DNA of 64,000 bases. Source: Psychrobacter jeotgali. GTDB taxonomy: Bacteria > Pseudomonadota > Gammaproteobacteria > Pseudomonadales > Moraxellaceae. Positions 8,040 through 16,364 of this stretch are shown piece by piece. Made by a program: the position numbers and the translations under genes. Where the stretch lies: the NCBI RefSeq assembly GCF_904846315.1, contig NZ_CAJHAF010000001.1, forward strand, positions 1,922,001 through 1,986,000. The letters are read 5' to 3'. The first letter of the stretch is position 1; every line of letters begins with the position of its first letter. The notes beneath the pieces were generated by a model. The model searched no databases. It had not been told where the DNA came from and was given only the letters and a program-made list of their open reading frames with translations.

Positions 8040-9347
8040 CTATATCGTCGCCACCAACCCTATCTTTCGTGCTTCTTTCAGCCAGCTTGGAAACTCTTCT
8101 AACATATTCTCATACAAAGCGTCTTCGCTAATATCGTCTAAATCATCCAATTCAAAAAAGCTGCAATTATCAAGTAGTCGTCCAGTCATGTTATCTAAGT
8201 CTTTTAAAATGCCATAACTGCGCCCGCCCAAACCCACGAATTGCCAAAATATCGGTAGCTTTGCAGCTTCCGTCATTATTTTGGTGATACCGCGAGTATC
8301 ACGCACACCGCCATCACTGATAAATAAAATATAAACTGGCACGTTAAGTCCGTCATTCTGATAAAAGTCAGTGACGGCTTTCATTACTCCAGCTTCATTA
8401 TTGGTGCGTGCGCCCAGCTCCCATTTACGCCAACCACCTTGGACGGTATCGATAAAGTCAGCGTAGTTATTAAGTCCAGCCTCACCTAAATATGAGCAGT
8501 GTTCACCGAATGCCCAACAGTCTAACGCTTGGTCATCGTCAAAGCTGACGGCTAGTGGCAATAAGCGATTGACCACTTCTTGTACGCGTCCTTGTTTATA
8601 TTGTTGATGCATTGAACCTGTCGCATCCAATACTAAGGCAACCTTAGCGGTTAGTTGCTGTAATTGGCGTTTTTCTAAAGATATAGTAGCTTTTTTGGCA
8701 AGGTTGACGAGCTTTGGGGCTTGCTCTAACATCACCTTTTCTAAAGCGACTTTTGAGGTATTTACTTTAGGTGGTTGCGGAGCTGGTGAAGCGACATTTC
8801 CGCTATCATCCTCTGCTACATCACCACCGAAGTGCTGCACTATCGCAGCTAAGCCACCGTTAAACCCTTGTGCGACGTTGGCTAAGCGCCAAACTCCACT
8901 TTTACGATAAATTTGCATGAGCATACTGGCTTGCTGCTGAGCAAAGTCTGCTGCTTGGTAGTGCGCTTGTGCTTTTTGGGCTTGTTGCCAAACGCCTATT
9001 TCTAACGATTGGATTTGATTGAGTGGCGTATCGGCTGATAACACGAAATATAAACTATCTATATTAGCAGCTAGTTTGGATAAGTTAATCTCAAACTCGG
9101 CTTGAATGCCTTTGTCGGTACTGGGCTGCGATTCATAATGAGTGAGCTTAATTTGTCCACAGGGCGAGGTTGGCTGATTATAAAACACCATGTAATCATC
9201 GTTTATCAGCTTGCCTGCACTATCTAAGGCAAAGCAGCTAACGTCTATCTCTATCGGACTTTGACGGGTGAATTTTAGAGTTATTGGTAAAGTTACGTCG
9301 ATGTTGAGATTGCTTAGAGGTAGGCGTTGTCCGATGGTTAGGTTCAT
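8040..9347 (-). CDS. TerF-like protein: TerD-type N-terminus plus VWA domain
   Basis: 435 residues. The first 180 or so resemble a TerD/stress-protein fold (IEIDVSCFALDSAGKLINDDYMVFYNQP, then FEINLSKLAANIDSLYFVLSA). The C-terminal half is the vWA domain of TerF: metal-site motif LVLDATGSM near residue 240 and FISDGGV near residue 340. Ter proteins link tellurite resistance, colicin tolerance and phage exclusion to the cell envelope, with Ca2+-binding TerD domains. No other ter gene (terZABCDE) is present in the window, so this is a solo member. AAGGAACACC before the ATG is a good ribosome-binding site. It lies downstream of an AT-rich pair but is separated from it by a terminator. Confidence 0.82.
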   Translation of the reverse strand: MNLTIGQRLPLSNLNIDVTLPITLKFTRQSPIEIDVSCFALDSAGKLINDDYMVFYNQPTSPCGQIKLTHYESQPSTDKGIQAEFEINLSKLAANIDSLYFVLSADTPLNQIQSLEIGVWQQAQKAQAHYQAADFAQQQASMLMQIYRKSGVWRLANVAQGFNGGLAAIVQHFGGDVAEDDSGNVASPAPQPPKVNTSKVALEKVMLEQAPKLVNLAKKATISLEKRQLQQLTAKVALVLDATGSMHQQYKQGRVQEVVNRLLPLAVSFDDDQALDCWAFGEHCSYLGEAGLNNYADFIDTVQGGWRKWELGARTNNEAGVMKAVTDFYQNDGLNVPVYILFISDGGVRDTRGITKIMTEAAKLPIFWQFVGLGGRSYGILKDLDNMTGRLLDNCSFFELDDLDDISEDALYENMLEEFPSWLKEARKIGLVATI

Positions 9348-9405
9348 GGTGTTCCTTGCGTTAGAGTGTTATGCTTTTAAAAACAATAGATTGATTAATG
9401 ATATT

Positions 9406-9440
9406 AAAAAGCCGCTCACAGCAAGGACTGAAGCGGCTTC
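9406..9440 (-). terminator. terminator of the 61-residue ORF / GAF-like operon
   Basis: Arms AAGCCGCT and AGCGGCTT with a 15-base loop. The AAAAA before it on the plus strand gives the T-tract on the minus strand. It closes the transcript of the two AT-rich genes upstream, which supports the small ORF as a genuine last gene. Confidence 0.78.
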
Positions 9441-9460
9441 AATTAAAATACAACAAGTAG

Positions 9461-9646
9461 TTAACTTATTTGCATATCACGACTACATATTCTACTTTCC
9501 AAATTACTCTCTTTTCTATGCTCTGCACTTCCCAAAAATGCTGATAAATATCTAATAGATTCATGTCTTTTAGCAATTTTTTCAGGGTTTACTTTATGAC
9601 TACTTTGTGAAGAAATAATCACTCTTACTTTAGTCTTTGAATCCAT
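9461..9646 (-). CDS. small protein (61 residues), partner of the GAF-like membrane protein
   Basis: The ATG is preceded by AAGGAGTATATGTC, a near-ideal ribosome-binding site with 8-base spacing. It starts 18 bases after the stop of the gene upstream, and a terminator follows the stop codon. The protein is basic and soluble (SKTKVRVIISSQSSHK..., ...SAEHRKESNLESRICSRD), with no membrane segment and one Cys near the C-terminus. I do not recognise the family. The tight spacing suggests that it works with the upstream membrane protein. Confidence 0.6.
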   Translation of the reverse strand: MDSKTKVRVIISSQSSHKVNPEKIAKRHESIRYLSAFLGSAEHRKESNLESRICSRDMQIS

Positions 9647-9663
9647 GACATATACTCCTTAAA

Positions 9664-10563
9664 TTAGGACTTACTTTTATGCTGCTTCATTGCTAACAAG
9701 TAAAGCTCCAACTCTACCCGATCGCCTATCTCATCTAAAATCATAGACATTTGATTTGCTTCAATTATATCAGTTGGTTGGCACAAGTATGTTCCATATG
9801 ATACAACAGAAAAGACATACCTGTAAGTAACGTCTTGAATTTTAATTGTAACTGGTTTACAGTAAATTGAGCCTATGTTATTAGATTCTTGAGAACGTTC
9901 TGACTGAAGAAATACTTGTTGGAAAATACCTTCATTTAAATCTGCTAAAAAAATAGGTACACCATTATCTATAGCTTTCCTTGCCAAAGAATCACCTTTC
10001 ATCAAGGTATTAGCACTCGTGTGACTTCTTTGATGGTCTAATTTCAAAATAAACCGCCAATTTTCATTATCACTTCCGTCTTTTGCTACGCTACTTAATA
10101 TGGTTACTGCCAACTGATTGCGATTAACGCCCCAGAACTCAAAAAAACCACTTAACTGATTCATTATGAATTTAATCTGATCTTGGGGATGTGTAATCTC
10201 TTGAAAGAAATTAACACGTCTACTTTCTGTTTTTAATCTTGTTGCTTTTTCATAAAATCTGTTCTTTTTAGTCGTTACAATACTTCTTATAAGACCAATA
10301 AATCTTTGTAAAACAAGCTCATTCTCTTTTTTATTCTTATCTGACATATAGTCATAATACGCTTTAAACAGAACACTTATTACGGTAGCGACTATTAAAA
10401 ACTTATAAAAATTTCCGTGTGCTTCTTTATTTAAGGCTATCCAATCCCATTCATCACCCCAAATATCTAGAGTAGTGTAATACAAAAATAGGAAAATCGA
10501 TAAAACTGAACTTAACCATGAAGTCTTAAAAATATGTTCAAATTTTTTCAGAAGTTTTTTCAA
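9664..10563 (-). CDS. two-TM membrane protein with GAF-like cytoplasmic domain
   Basis: 299 residues starting with TTG; AGGATAGACT just before it fixes the start. Hydrophobic segments lie at about residues 16-33 and 54-70, the rest being cytoplasmic. A basic, helical linker (residues 75-125) leads to a domain with a GAF-like pattern: AIDNGVPIFLADL, then IGSIYCKPVTI, then YVFSVVSYGTYL, ending in a long helix SMILDEIGDRVELELYLLAM. GAF domains bind small ligands or cyclic nucleotides and signal through coiled helices; the ligand here cannot be told. Base composition is markedly AT-rich (17 G or C in 10261-10320, against 29 of 60 in a sample of valS), pointing to acquisition by transfer. It forms an operon with the 61-residue ORF. 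A catalytic output domain is lacking, so the small protein may be the effector or a regulator. Confidence 0.65.
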   Translation of the reverse strand: MKKLLKKFEHIFKTSWLSSVLSIFLFLYYTTLDIWGDEWDWIALNKEAHGNFYKFLIVATVISVLFKAYYDYMSDKNKKENELVLQRFIGLIRSIVTTKKNRFYEKATRLKTESRRVNFFQEITHPQDQIKFIMNQLSGFFEFWGVNRNQLAVTILSSVAKDGSDNENWRFILKLDHQRSHTSANTLMKGDSLARKAIDNGVPIFLADLNEGIFQQVFLQSERSQESNNIGSIYCKPVTIKIQDVTYRYVFSVVSYGTYLCQPTDIIEANQMSMILDEIGDRVELELYLLAMKQHKSKS

Positions 10564-10797
10564 AGTCTATCCTAAATAATATTTCTTAATATGTGATTAT
10601 AATTAAAAAAATAAGTCTATCCAAAACCCTTGAAAATTCACTTAAAATAGTATATTCATCATCAATATAATCACATCCATTTTATGCACTTTAAGCGATA
10701 AAATTGCACCACGAAAGCTGATAGATAATATCATACAAATATCTAGCTATAGAATAATAATAGAGGTTGAGAGAGAAATCTATCTAATACTAAATAA

Positions 10798-10836
10798 AAA
10801 AACGCCATCATAAATTATGACGACGTTCTTTTTTAA
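10798..10836 (-). terminator. terminator, probably that of the ancestral valS
   Basis: AAAAAAACGCCATCATAA pairs with TTATGACGACGTTCTTTTTT through a stem with two G-U/A-C variations, with A and T runs on both sides. It lies 22 bases past the stop codon of the valS-tail remnant, the spot expected for the original valS terminator. Confidence 0.65.
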
Positions 10837-10857
10837 TACAGATATTTACGTTTCAAT

Positions 10858-10893
10858 TATAAAGCCTTTAATTTCTCAATCTGCGCCGCTAGA
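10858..10893 (-). pseudogene. valS 3'-terminal remnant (copy C)
   Basis: Read on the minus strand it encodes LAAQIEKLKAL and a TAA stop. The intact ValRS ends in [11 protein letters not shown] at 13138, with the DNA TATAAAGCCTT shared at the stop. An in-frame TAG precedes the remnant, so it is not expressed as part of a protein. It is read here as the displaced original end of valS. Confidence 0.65.
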
Positions 10894-10989
10894 ATCTAGG
10901 AAGTGATCATTTACCTCGAACATAAGCTACTTTTCATTTATGGCTGTTACTCTATTTAAAATTTGTGGACAGATTATTGTGTGCAGTGC

Positions 10990-11187
10990 GTACTTGCGCG
11001 AGGGACGAGCGCCGAGCAAAGCCTTTAAAAAAACACCGTCTCATGCATCGCATATTTCTATAGTTTAAAGAACTCCAATGCTGAGGCCATGCTCTTTAAG
11101 CTTTTGCTTTTTTCTTCTCTGAAACTTAGCCAATTCAGTTCTTTCAGTATCAACCACCTCAACAGATACCTCACCAACAAATTTTCA
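10990..11187 (-). pseudogene. decayed second copy of the valS 3' end plus downstream flank (copy B)
   Basis: Bases 10996-11110 match the DNA directly downstream of valS (13029-13137) with small indels; shared strings include CGCATATTT, TTAAAGAACT and GCCATGCTCTTTAA. Bases 11111-11187 translate on the minus strand to a peptide with EVV-[DE]-x-E-[RK]-x-x-LA, parallel to ValRS residues about 40 before its end. About 50 bases containing the true stop are missing. Same orientation as valS. Confidence 0.72.
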
Positions 11188-11209
11188 AACTAACAAAGCA
11201 ACTAACATA

Positions 11210-12202
11210 TTAGCCCAACAACTGACTACTTTCTACCTCTATTCTCAATCCATCAACAACCATATTGATCTTACTCGACAACTCAATCTCTTCCTTATTA
11301 TAATCACCCTTCTTAAATAACGCCTTCGACTTCTTCGCCGCCTTGATATAAGCACTATTCTTATAGAGTGCTGCGGTGACTTCTCGATTTATACTAGCCA
11401 GCTGATTCAGATAGGACTCTAACTCTCTGTTGTTAGTATTAAGCAGAATAATAGTGTTCTCTAGCTTTTCTGAGTTGTCTAAAATAGCTTTTATCTTTTC
11501 TATTAGTGCCTTATCTTGCTGCTCAAATTTCTTAGTATTCGCACGTGATTTGAAAGTCGAGAATGCAACTATAGGGATAATCATGATGGCTAGAACCAGT
11601 AAATAACTCATGAGAGTCGTACCGCTACCGCCCAAGGCTAATAGTAGAAACCAGATGACCATTATGATTAACAGTCCTGCCATAATCCCAGTGAATATCG
11701 TAAATGACGGGAACCATGTTTTGAGCCGAGCGACTTTAGTAAAGCCAAGGCCATCAATCATATTAACTTGACTGTCTATTTTATCGGTATTTTTGAGCGC
11801 TTCTATTACTTCTCTTATCAGTGCCACGTCAGTGACTAAGCGACTACTCGCCTTTAGCTCTTTTATGGTCAATGAGATGTTTTGCTCTAACTTGGCGATA
11901 CCTACGTTTATCTGCTCTTGTAGCTCGGTGACTTTATTAAAGATATAACTATATTGCTCATAGGTATTATCATACGAGTTGCGACTTTTTATCGACGCTT
12001 CATGATGACCTAAAGTCGCCAAATACAGCAGCGTACTTTTAAAATCGCTTTCATAATACTCTTGTCTATCGTAGGTAATATTAGAGTAAGTCTTGAGTTG
12101 TTTATATTTTGGCGAATCTTTTTGCTTGCTTTGATGTATGAGATAGCCAACGATAGCTAGTAGCAAAGCTACGATGACAAGCTTGAGATAAATACTATCC
12201 AT
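11210..12202 (-). CDS. membrane protein with coiled-coil flanks, unrecognised
   Basis: 330 residues. An N-terminal hydrophobic segment (about residues 7-22, YLKLVIVALLLAIVGYLI) is followed by a polar helical stretch (about 35-150), then two closely spaced membrane segments (about 170-195 and 198-215), and a second long helical stretch to the C-terminus (KKFEQQDKALIEKIKAILDNSEKLENTI...). The helical parts have heptad-like hydrophobic spacing suggestive of coiled coils. No enzymatic motif is visible. It lies between decayed valS repeats next to a toxin-antitoxin pair, so it is probably island cargo. Possible roles include membrane stress sensing or phage exclusion, but nothing in the sequence proves either. 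GGAAAACGCTT precedes the ATG. Confidence 0.7.
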   Translation of the reverse strand: MDSIYLKLVIVALLLAIVGYLIHQSKQKDSPKYKQLKTYSNITYDRQEYYESDFKSTLLYLATLGHHEASIKSRNSYDNTYEQYSYIFNKVTELQEQINVGIAKLEQNISLTIKELKASSRLVTDVALIREVIEALKNTDKIDSQVNMIDGLGFTKVARLKTWFPSFTIFTGIMAGLLIIMVIWFLLLALGGSGTTLMSYLLVLAIMIIPIVAFSTFKSRANTKKFEQQDKALIEKIKAILDNSEKLENTIILLNTNNRELESYLNQLASINREVTAALYKNSAYIKAAKKSKALFKKGDYNKEEIELSSKINMVVDGLRIEVESSQLLG

Positions 12203-12313
12203 AAGCGTTTTCCGGTTTTGATAAGGGGTTATGGATAGCGCTAACTATAGCTAGTTAATTATAAATTAAGCAAAATATTGACTTCTTTAACTTGGCATAG
12301 GGAATCTATACAA

Positions 12314-12700
12314 CTAAGCCTTCTTAACACTCAGATCATACTTCCAAATTGACGCATCATGCGTAATCAAAGTCAAATCTTCATCTAAAGCCTGAACTAT
12401 CAGCAGCCTATCAAAAGGATCTTTATGATGACTTGGAAGGCTCTCTAACAACAGAGTATGCTTAGAGAGTACAGGCAATTCAATAAAACCATGCTCAAGC
12501 ATCTGCTCATATAGTTTTACGCTATCAACCTGAAAATTACTCTTATCAAGCTGGTTTTTAATAGCGATTTCCCAAAAGTTAACCGCGCTAAAGTAAATGT
12601 CATAATCAATATTTTTTAGTATCGACTTAACAGAGGGATTGATTTTATCGGGACTATTTGCCAGCCAAAGTACTATATGAGTATCAAGAAGATAACCCAT
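12314..12700 (-). CDS. vapC: PIN-domain toxin, VapC type
   Basis: 128 residues from the ATG at 12700, which overlaps the antitoxin TGA (TGATG); a GTG at 12703 is an alternative. PIN signatures: LLDTHIVLWL with the first acidic residue near position 6, SAVNFWEIAIK with the conserved Glu, HHKDPFDRLLIVQA with two Asp, and LITHDASI near the end. PIN toxins are Mg2+-dependent ribonucleases, often cutting initiator tRNA or rRNA. Translation is coupled to the antitoxin directly upstream. The protein appears complete. Confidence 0.9.
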   Translation of the reverse strand: MGYLLDTHIVLWLANSPDKINPSVKSILKNIDYDIYFSAVNFWEIAIKNQLDKSNFQVDSVKLYEQMLEHGFIELPVLSKHTLLLESLPSHHKDPFDRLLIVQALDEDLTLITHDASIWKYDLSVKKA

Positions 12701-12942
12701 CACTCTACCCCAAACAAATCTTGCACTCGCTCATCGCCCCAATGAATATCGTCCGGCACCGTCATCTCACCTTGCATAAACCCAAGTTTTCGTTTTTGCT
12801 TAACGCCTTGAGTATCTTCTGACGTATCTTTTTCTACAGGCGATAATACCGTGACAATCACTTGCGCAGAAGTGACCAATGGCGGTGTATCTAACCATTT
12901 GATTTTTCCTTCTTCTATCACTGCTCGATAACTATTTAGCAT
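12697..12942 (-). CDS. antitoxin of the PIN toxin (VapB-like)
   Basis: 81 residues or slightly less from the ATG at 12942; an upstream GTG at 12954 would add four residues. The N-terminus MLNSYRAVIEEGKIKWLD resembles small beta-strand antitoxins, and the C-terminal region KRKLGFMQGEMTVPDDIHWGDERVQDLFG is a common toxin-binding tail in antitoxins paired with PIN proteins. The stop codon overlaps the start of the toxin gene, the normal gene order for type II systems. It is expected to bind DNA upstream and repress the pair. The pair lies just downstream of valS and its repeated flank. Confidence 0.82.
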
Positions 12943-13023
12943 GACGAATCTCACTTATATTATTTCTGCTTATCACTCATCTTATAATCATTCTACGCTT
13001 TTTGCTAGAAAGTCATAATATAA

Positions 13024-13137
13024 GCACTGCGCGAGCGCCGAGCGAAGCTTTTAAAGAACACCGAGCAATGACCCGCATATTTGCCCCCTATTAAAGAACT
13101 CAATGCTGAAGCCATGCTCTTTAATCTTTTGCCTTTT
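13024..13137 (-). repeat. valS downstream flank, copy A of the duplicated block
   Basis: This AT/GC-mixed flank (including GCGCGAGCGCCGAGCGAAGC and GCCATGCTCTTTAA) recurs in decayed form at 10990-11110. Together with the valS 3' end it makes a direct repeat bracketing the 330-residue gene and the toxin-antitoxin pair. No terminator of usual form follows the valS stop here. Confidence 0.7.
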
Positions 13138-16113
13138 TTATAAAGCCTTCAACTCTTCCATCTGCTTATCCATAGTCTTAAGCTGCCCTTCTAGCTCAGC
13201 CAATTTTACCTTCTCAGCCTCAACCACTTCAGCAGGCGCTTTACTGGTAAAGCCTTCATTACTCAGCTTACGTGAGATGCCGTCCGCTTGCTTTTGTAGC
13301 TTCTCATAGGATTTACCTAAACGCTTAAGCTCGGCGGTTGGATCGATTAGTCCTTTCATCGGGACAAGGACGCGCAGTTGCCCGACCATACTGGATGACG
13401 ATAGTGGCACCTCATCGCCTTCTTTGAGTGTTTCCAAACTATCGACTTTCGCCAGCGCCTTAAACTGGTTCTTAATCCGTGCTAGGCGCTGCTCTTCCTC
13501 GTCAGAGATGTTTTGTAGCAGCACGGGCAAGCGCACGGCATTACCCAGTTTCATTTCACCACGGATATTACGCACACTGGCGATAAGCTGTTGTAGCCAG
13601 TCCATATCGGCTTCGATTTGCTCGCTGATTTTGTCAGGATTGGCGGTTGGATAATCAGCAATGACGATGCTATCGGTATTTTTACGTTCTAAAAGTGGCG
13701 CGATGGTTTGCCAAATCTGCTCGGTCAGGTACGGCATGATCGGATGGGTAAAGCGCATCGAGGTCTCAAGCACATGCAACAGCACGTAGCGAATTTGTGC
13801 TTTACGCGCGTCCGATACTGAGTCGTCATTCAGACTGGCTTTGGCAAGCTCAACGTACCAATCGCAGTATTCGTTCCAAATAAAGTCATAGATATCATGG
13901 CTGACCATATCGAGACGATACTGGGCAAAATGTTGATGGATACTAGTAATTGTCGAATTCAGACGGCTGACGATCCATTTTTCGGGTAGCTCCCATACTT
14001 CGGTATTGACGCTTTGGTCGATTGGTAGCGCATTGCCTTCTTTATCTACGCAGTTCATCAACACAAAACGGCTGGCGTTCCAGATTTTATTACAGAAGTT
14101 GCGATAGCCCTCGACCCGCTTGAGATCAAAGTTAATATCACGTCCCGTACTGGCTAAAGAGGTAAAGGTAAAGCGCAGTGCGTCCGTACCGTAGGCGGCG
14201 ATGCCTTCAGGGAACTCTTTACGGGTTTGCTTTTCGATCTTGGCAGCGTCTTTGGGGTTCATCATGTTGCTGGTACGTTTTTCGACCAAGCTTTCAAGGT
14301 CGATACCATCGATAATATCAATAGGGTCTAAGACGTTACCTTTGGATTTGGACATTTTTTGACCTTGTCCATCACGCACCAAACCATGCACATAAACGGT
14401 TTTGAACGGGACTTGCGGACTGCCATCGTCATTTTTCACAAAGTGCATGGTCATCATGATCATGCGCGCCACCCAAAAGAAGATAATGTCGAAGCCAGTA
14501 ACCAAGACGCTAGTCGGATGGAAGGTGTCCATGACTCGAGGATCAGCGCTGTCATCTGCCCAGCCCAGCGTACTAAAAGTCCAAAGACCGGAGCTGAACC
14601 AAGTATCGAGGACGTCATCGTCTTGACGCAATTTGACATCATCACTCAAGTTATATTTGCTACGGACTTCTGCCTCATTACGCGCCACATAAATCTCGCC
14701 GGTCGCATCGTCATACCACGCCGGAATACGGTGCCCCCACCACAATTGACGGCTGATACACCAGTCCTGTAGTCCATTCATCCAGGCCATGTACATGTTT
14801 TTATACTGCGCAGGGACAAACTCAATACGCCCATCTTCTACCGCTTCAATCGCAGGCTGAGCCAGCTTTTCAACCGCTACATACCACTGATCGGTCAACC
14901 ACGGCTCCACGATGACCCCACTACGGTCACCACGTGGCGCTTTTAGTTGATAGTCTTCAACTTCCTCGAGCCAGCCCTGTGCTTGCGCTTGCGCTACCAG
15001 ATGTTTGCGAGCACTAAAACGCTCAAGCCCAGCATAGCTATTGCCTAAATGGTCGCTAGGGGTCGCCTCTAATGTCGGCTCACGGGTTTGCAGATCAGGA
15101 TAAACCTCCATCTCTGGCAAAATATTGGCATGTGCATCTAACACATTGATCAGCGGTAAGTTATGGCGGCGACCCAGCTCATAATCATTAAAATCATGAG
15201 CAGGAGTAATTTTGACACAACCGGTACCAAAGTCGCTCTCGACATAATCGTCGGCAACGATAGGTACGACACGATTGGTGATTGGTAAGGTAACGGTTTT
15301 ACCGACCAAATGGGCGTAACGCTCATCACTAGGGTTGACCGCAACCGCCGTATCACCCAGCAGAGTTTCTGGACGGGTAGTCGCTACAATTAAATAGTCT
15401 TTGCCATCTTGAGTACGCAAGTCTTTATCGGTGAAGTGATAACGAAAGTGCCATAGATTGCCTTTTTCGTCATGGTTTTCGACTTCCAAATCAGAAAGCG
15501 CCGTCTGAAACTTAGGATCCCAGTTCACCAGACGTTTACCACGATAAATCAAACCGTCATCGAATAGGCGCACGAACACTTCTTTTACCGCATTAGACAG
15601 CCCTTCATCCATAGTAAAGCGCTCACGCGACCAATCTACCGAGCTACCCAAACGGCGAATCTGACGGCTAATATTATCACCCGACTCTTCTTTCCATTCC
15701 CACACCTTGTCAATAAAAGCTTCACGGCCAATATCATGGCGCTTGATGCCCTCGGCATTGAGGCGACGCTCAACTACCATTTGGGTGGCGATACCGGCGT
15801 GATCACTACCCGGCTGCCACAGCGTATTGTCGCCATCCATACGGTGATAACGGGTCAGCGCATCCATAATCGCATTATTAAACCCGTGCCCCATGTGCAG
15901 GGAACCTGTGACATTAGGCGGTGGCAAAGCGATTGAAAACGACTCATCTTTATCAAAAGTGGGCTGAAAGTAACCACTTTCTTCCCAGCCTTGGTACATG
16001 CCCGCCTCAACCTCGCTGGGGTTATAGGCATTCTCAAGTTGACCTAAGGCGGCTTGGATGGACTGGGTTAAATGACTTGGGTTAGCAGTAGATTTAATGT
16101 TAGATTGGCTCAT
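13138..16113 (-). CDS. valS: valyl-tRNA synthetase
   Basis: 991 residues from the ATG at 16113; an upstream in-frame ATG at 16131 would add six. It charges tRNA-Val with valine in the cytoplasm. The class I HIGH-type motif is [14 protein letters not shown] (about residues 65-78) and the KMSKS loop is [14 protein letters not shown] near residue 585. The editing domain that hydrolyses Thr-tRNA-Val lies between them ([15 protein letters not shown]). The C-terminal helical coiled coil ([18 protein letters not shown]... KLAELEGQL) contacts the tRNA. Length is slightly above the E. coli enzyme (951), from an N-terminal extension of about 30 residues. The 3' end has been duplicated twice downstream, indicating an insertion hotspot. 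Confidence 0.98.
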   Translation of the reverse strand: MSQSNIKSTANPSHLTQSIQAALGQLENAYNPSEVEAGMYQGWEESGYFQPTFDKDESFSIALPPPNVTGSLHMGHGFNNAIMDALTRYHRMDGDNTLWQPGSDHAGIATQMVVERRLNAEGIKRHDIGREAFIDKVWEWKEESGDNISRQIRRLGSSVDWSRERFTMDEGLSNAVKEVFVRLFDDGLIYRGKRLVNWDPKFQTALSDLEVENHDEKGNLWHFRYHFTDKDLRTQDGKDYLIVATTRPETLLGDTAVAVNPSDERYAHLVGKTVTLPITNRVVPIVADDYVESDFGTGCVKITPAHDFNDYELGRRHNLPLINVLDAHANILPEMEVYPDLQTREPTLEATPSDHLGNSYAGLERFSARKHLVAQAQAQGWLEEVEDYQLKAPRGDRSGVIVEPWLTDQWYVAVEKLAQPAIEAVEDGRIEFVPAQYKNMYMAWMNGLQDWCISRQLWWGHRIPAWYDDATGEIYVARNEAEVRSKYNLSDDVKLRQDDDVLDTWFSSGLWTFSTLGWADDSADPRVMDTFHPTSVLVTGFDIIFFWVARMIMMTMHFVKNDDGSPQVPFKTVYVHGLVRDGQGQKMSKSKGNVLDPIDIIDGIDLESLVEKRTSNMMNPKDAAKIEKQTRKEFPEGIAAYGTDALRFTFTSLASTGRDINFDLKRVEGYRNFCNKIWNASRFVLMNCVDKEGNALPIDQSVNTEVWELPEKWIVSRLNSTITSIHQHFAQYRLDMVSHDIYDFIWNEYCDWYVELAKASLNDDSVSDARKAQIRYVLLHVLETSMRFTHPIMPYLTEQIWQTIAPLLERKNTDSIVIADYPTANPDKISEQIEADMDWLQQLIASVRNIRGEMKLGNAVRLPVLLQNISDEEEQRLARIKNQFKALAKVDSLETLKEGDEVPLSSSSMVGQLRVLVPMKGLIDPTAELKRLGKSYEKLQKQADGISRKLSNEGFTSKAPAEVVEAEKVKLAELEGQLKTMDKQMEELKAL

Positions 16114-16364
16114 AAGTATGGTCTTTATCATTTTTTGATTGGTAAGTTTTTGCTTAAAAATAAGCGCAAAATTAGTAGTAAGTTGATTTTAACGCAGATA
16201 GCATTATTTTGTTAGATGCGAAGGTCATTTATAGGGTTAGAAGTCTCTGATTAAACAATTAACAACATCAATCGCCCTCTACCCTCATATAATAGGGTGA
16301 CGCTATGCGCTAGCATAAGCATTATTTCTCTTAAAGCTATTTTATAATTAACAGCGAGTTTAAA

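Larger units (their letters stand above)
10564..11209. other. intergenic scar with valS remnants
   Basis: It holds no gene. It contains a bidirectional terminator (10798-10836), a remnant of the last 12 codons of a valS gene (10858-10893), about 95 bases of unassigned DNA, and a second decayed valS 3'-end copy with its downstream flank (10990-11187). The part from 10564 to 10797 is AT-rich and must contain the promoter of the GAF-like gene. Confidence 0.65.

Noticed and set aside
9268-9555. 95-codon plus-strand ORF overlapping the TerF-like start, the terminator and the small ORF
   Set aside because: It crosses a clear minus-strand terminator and two minus-strand genes with strong ribosome-binding sites, and its translation has no protein-like pattern.
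14359-14772. 137-codon plus-strand ORF inside valS
   Set aside because: It is antisense to a fully conserved part of valS, with no ribosome-binding site. It is a shadow of valS codon use.
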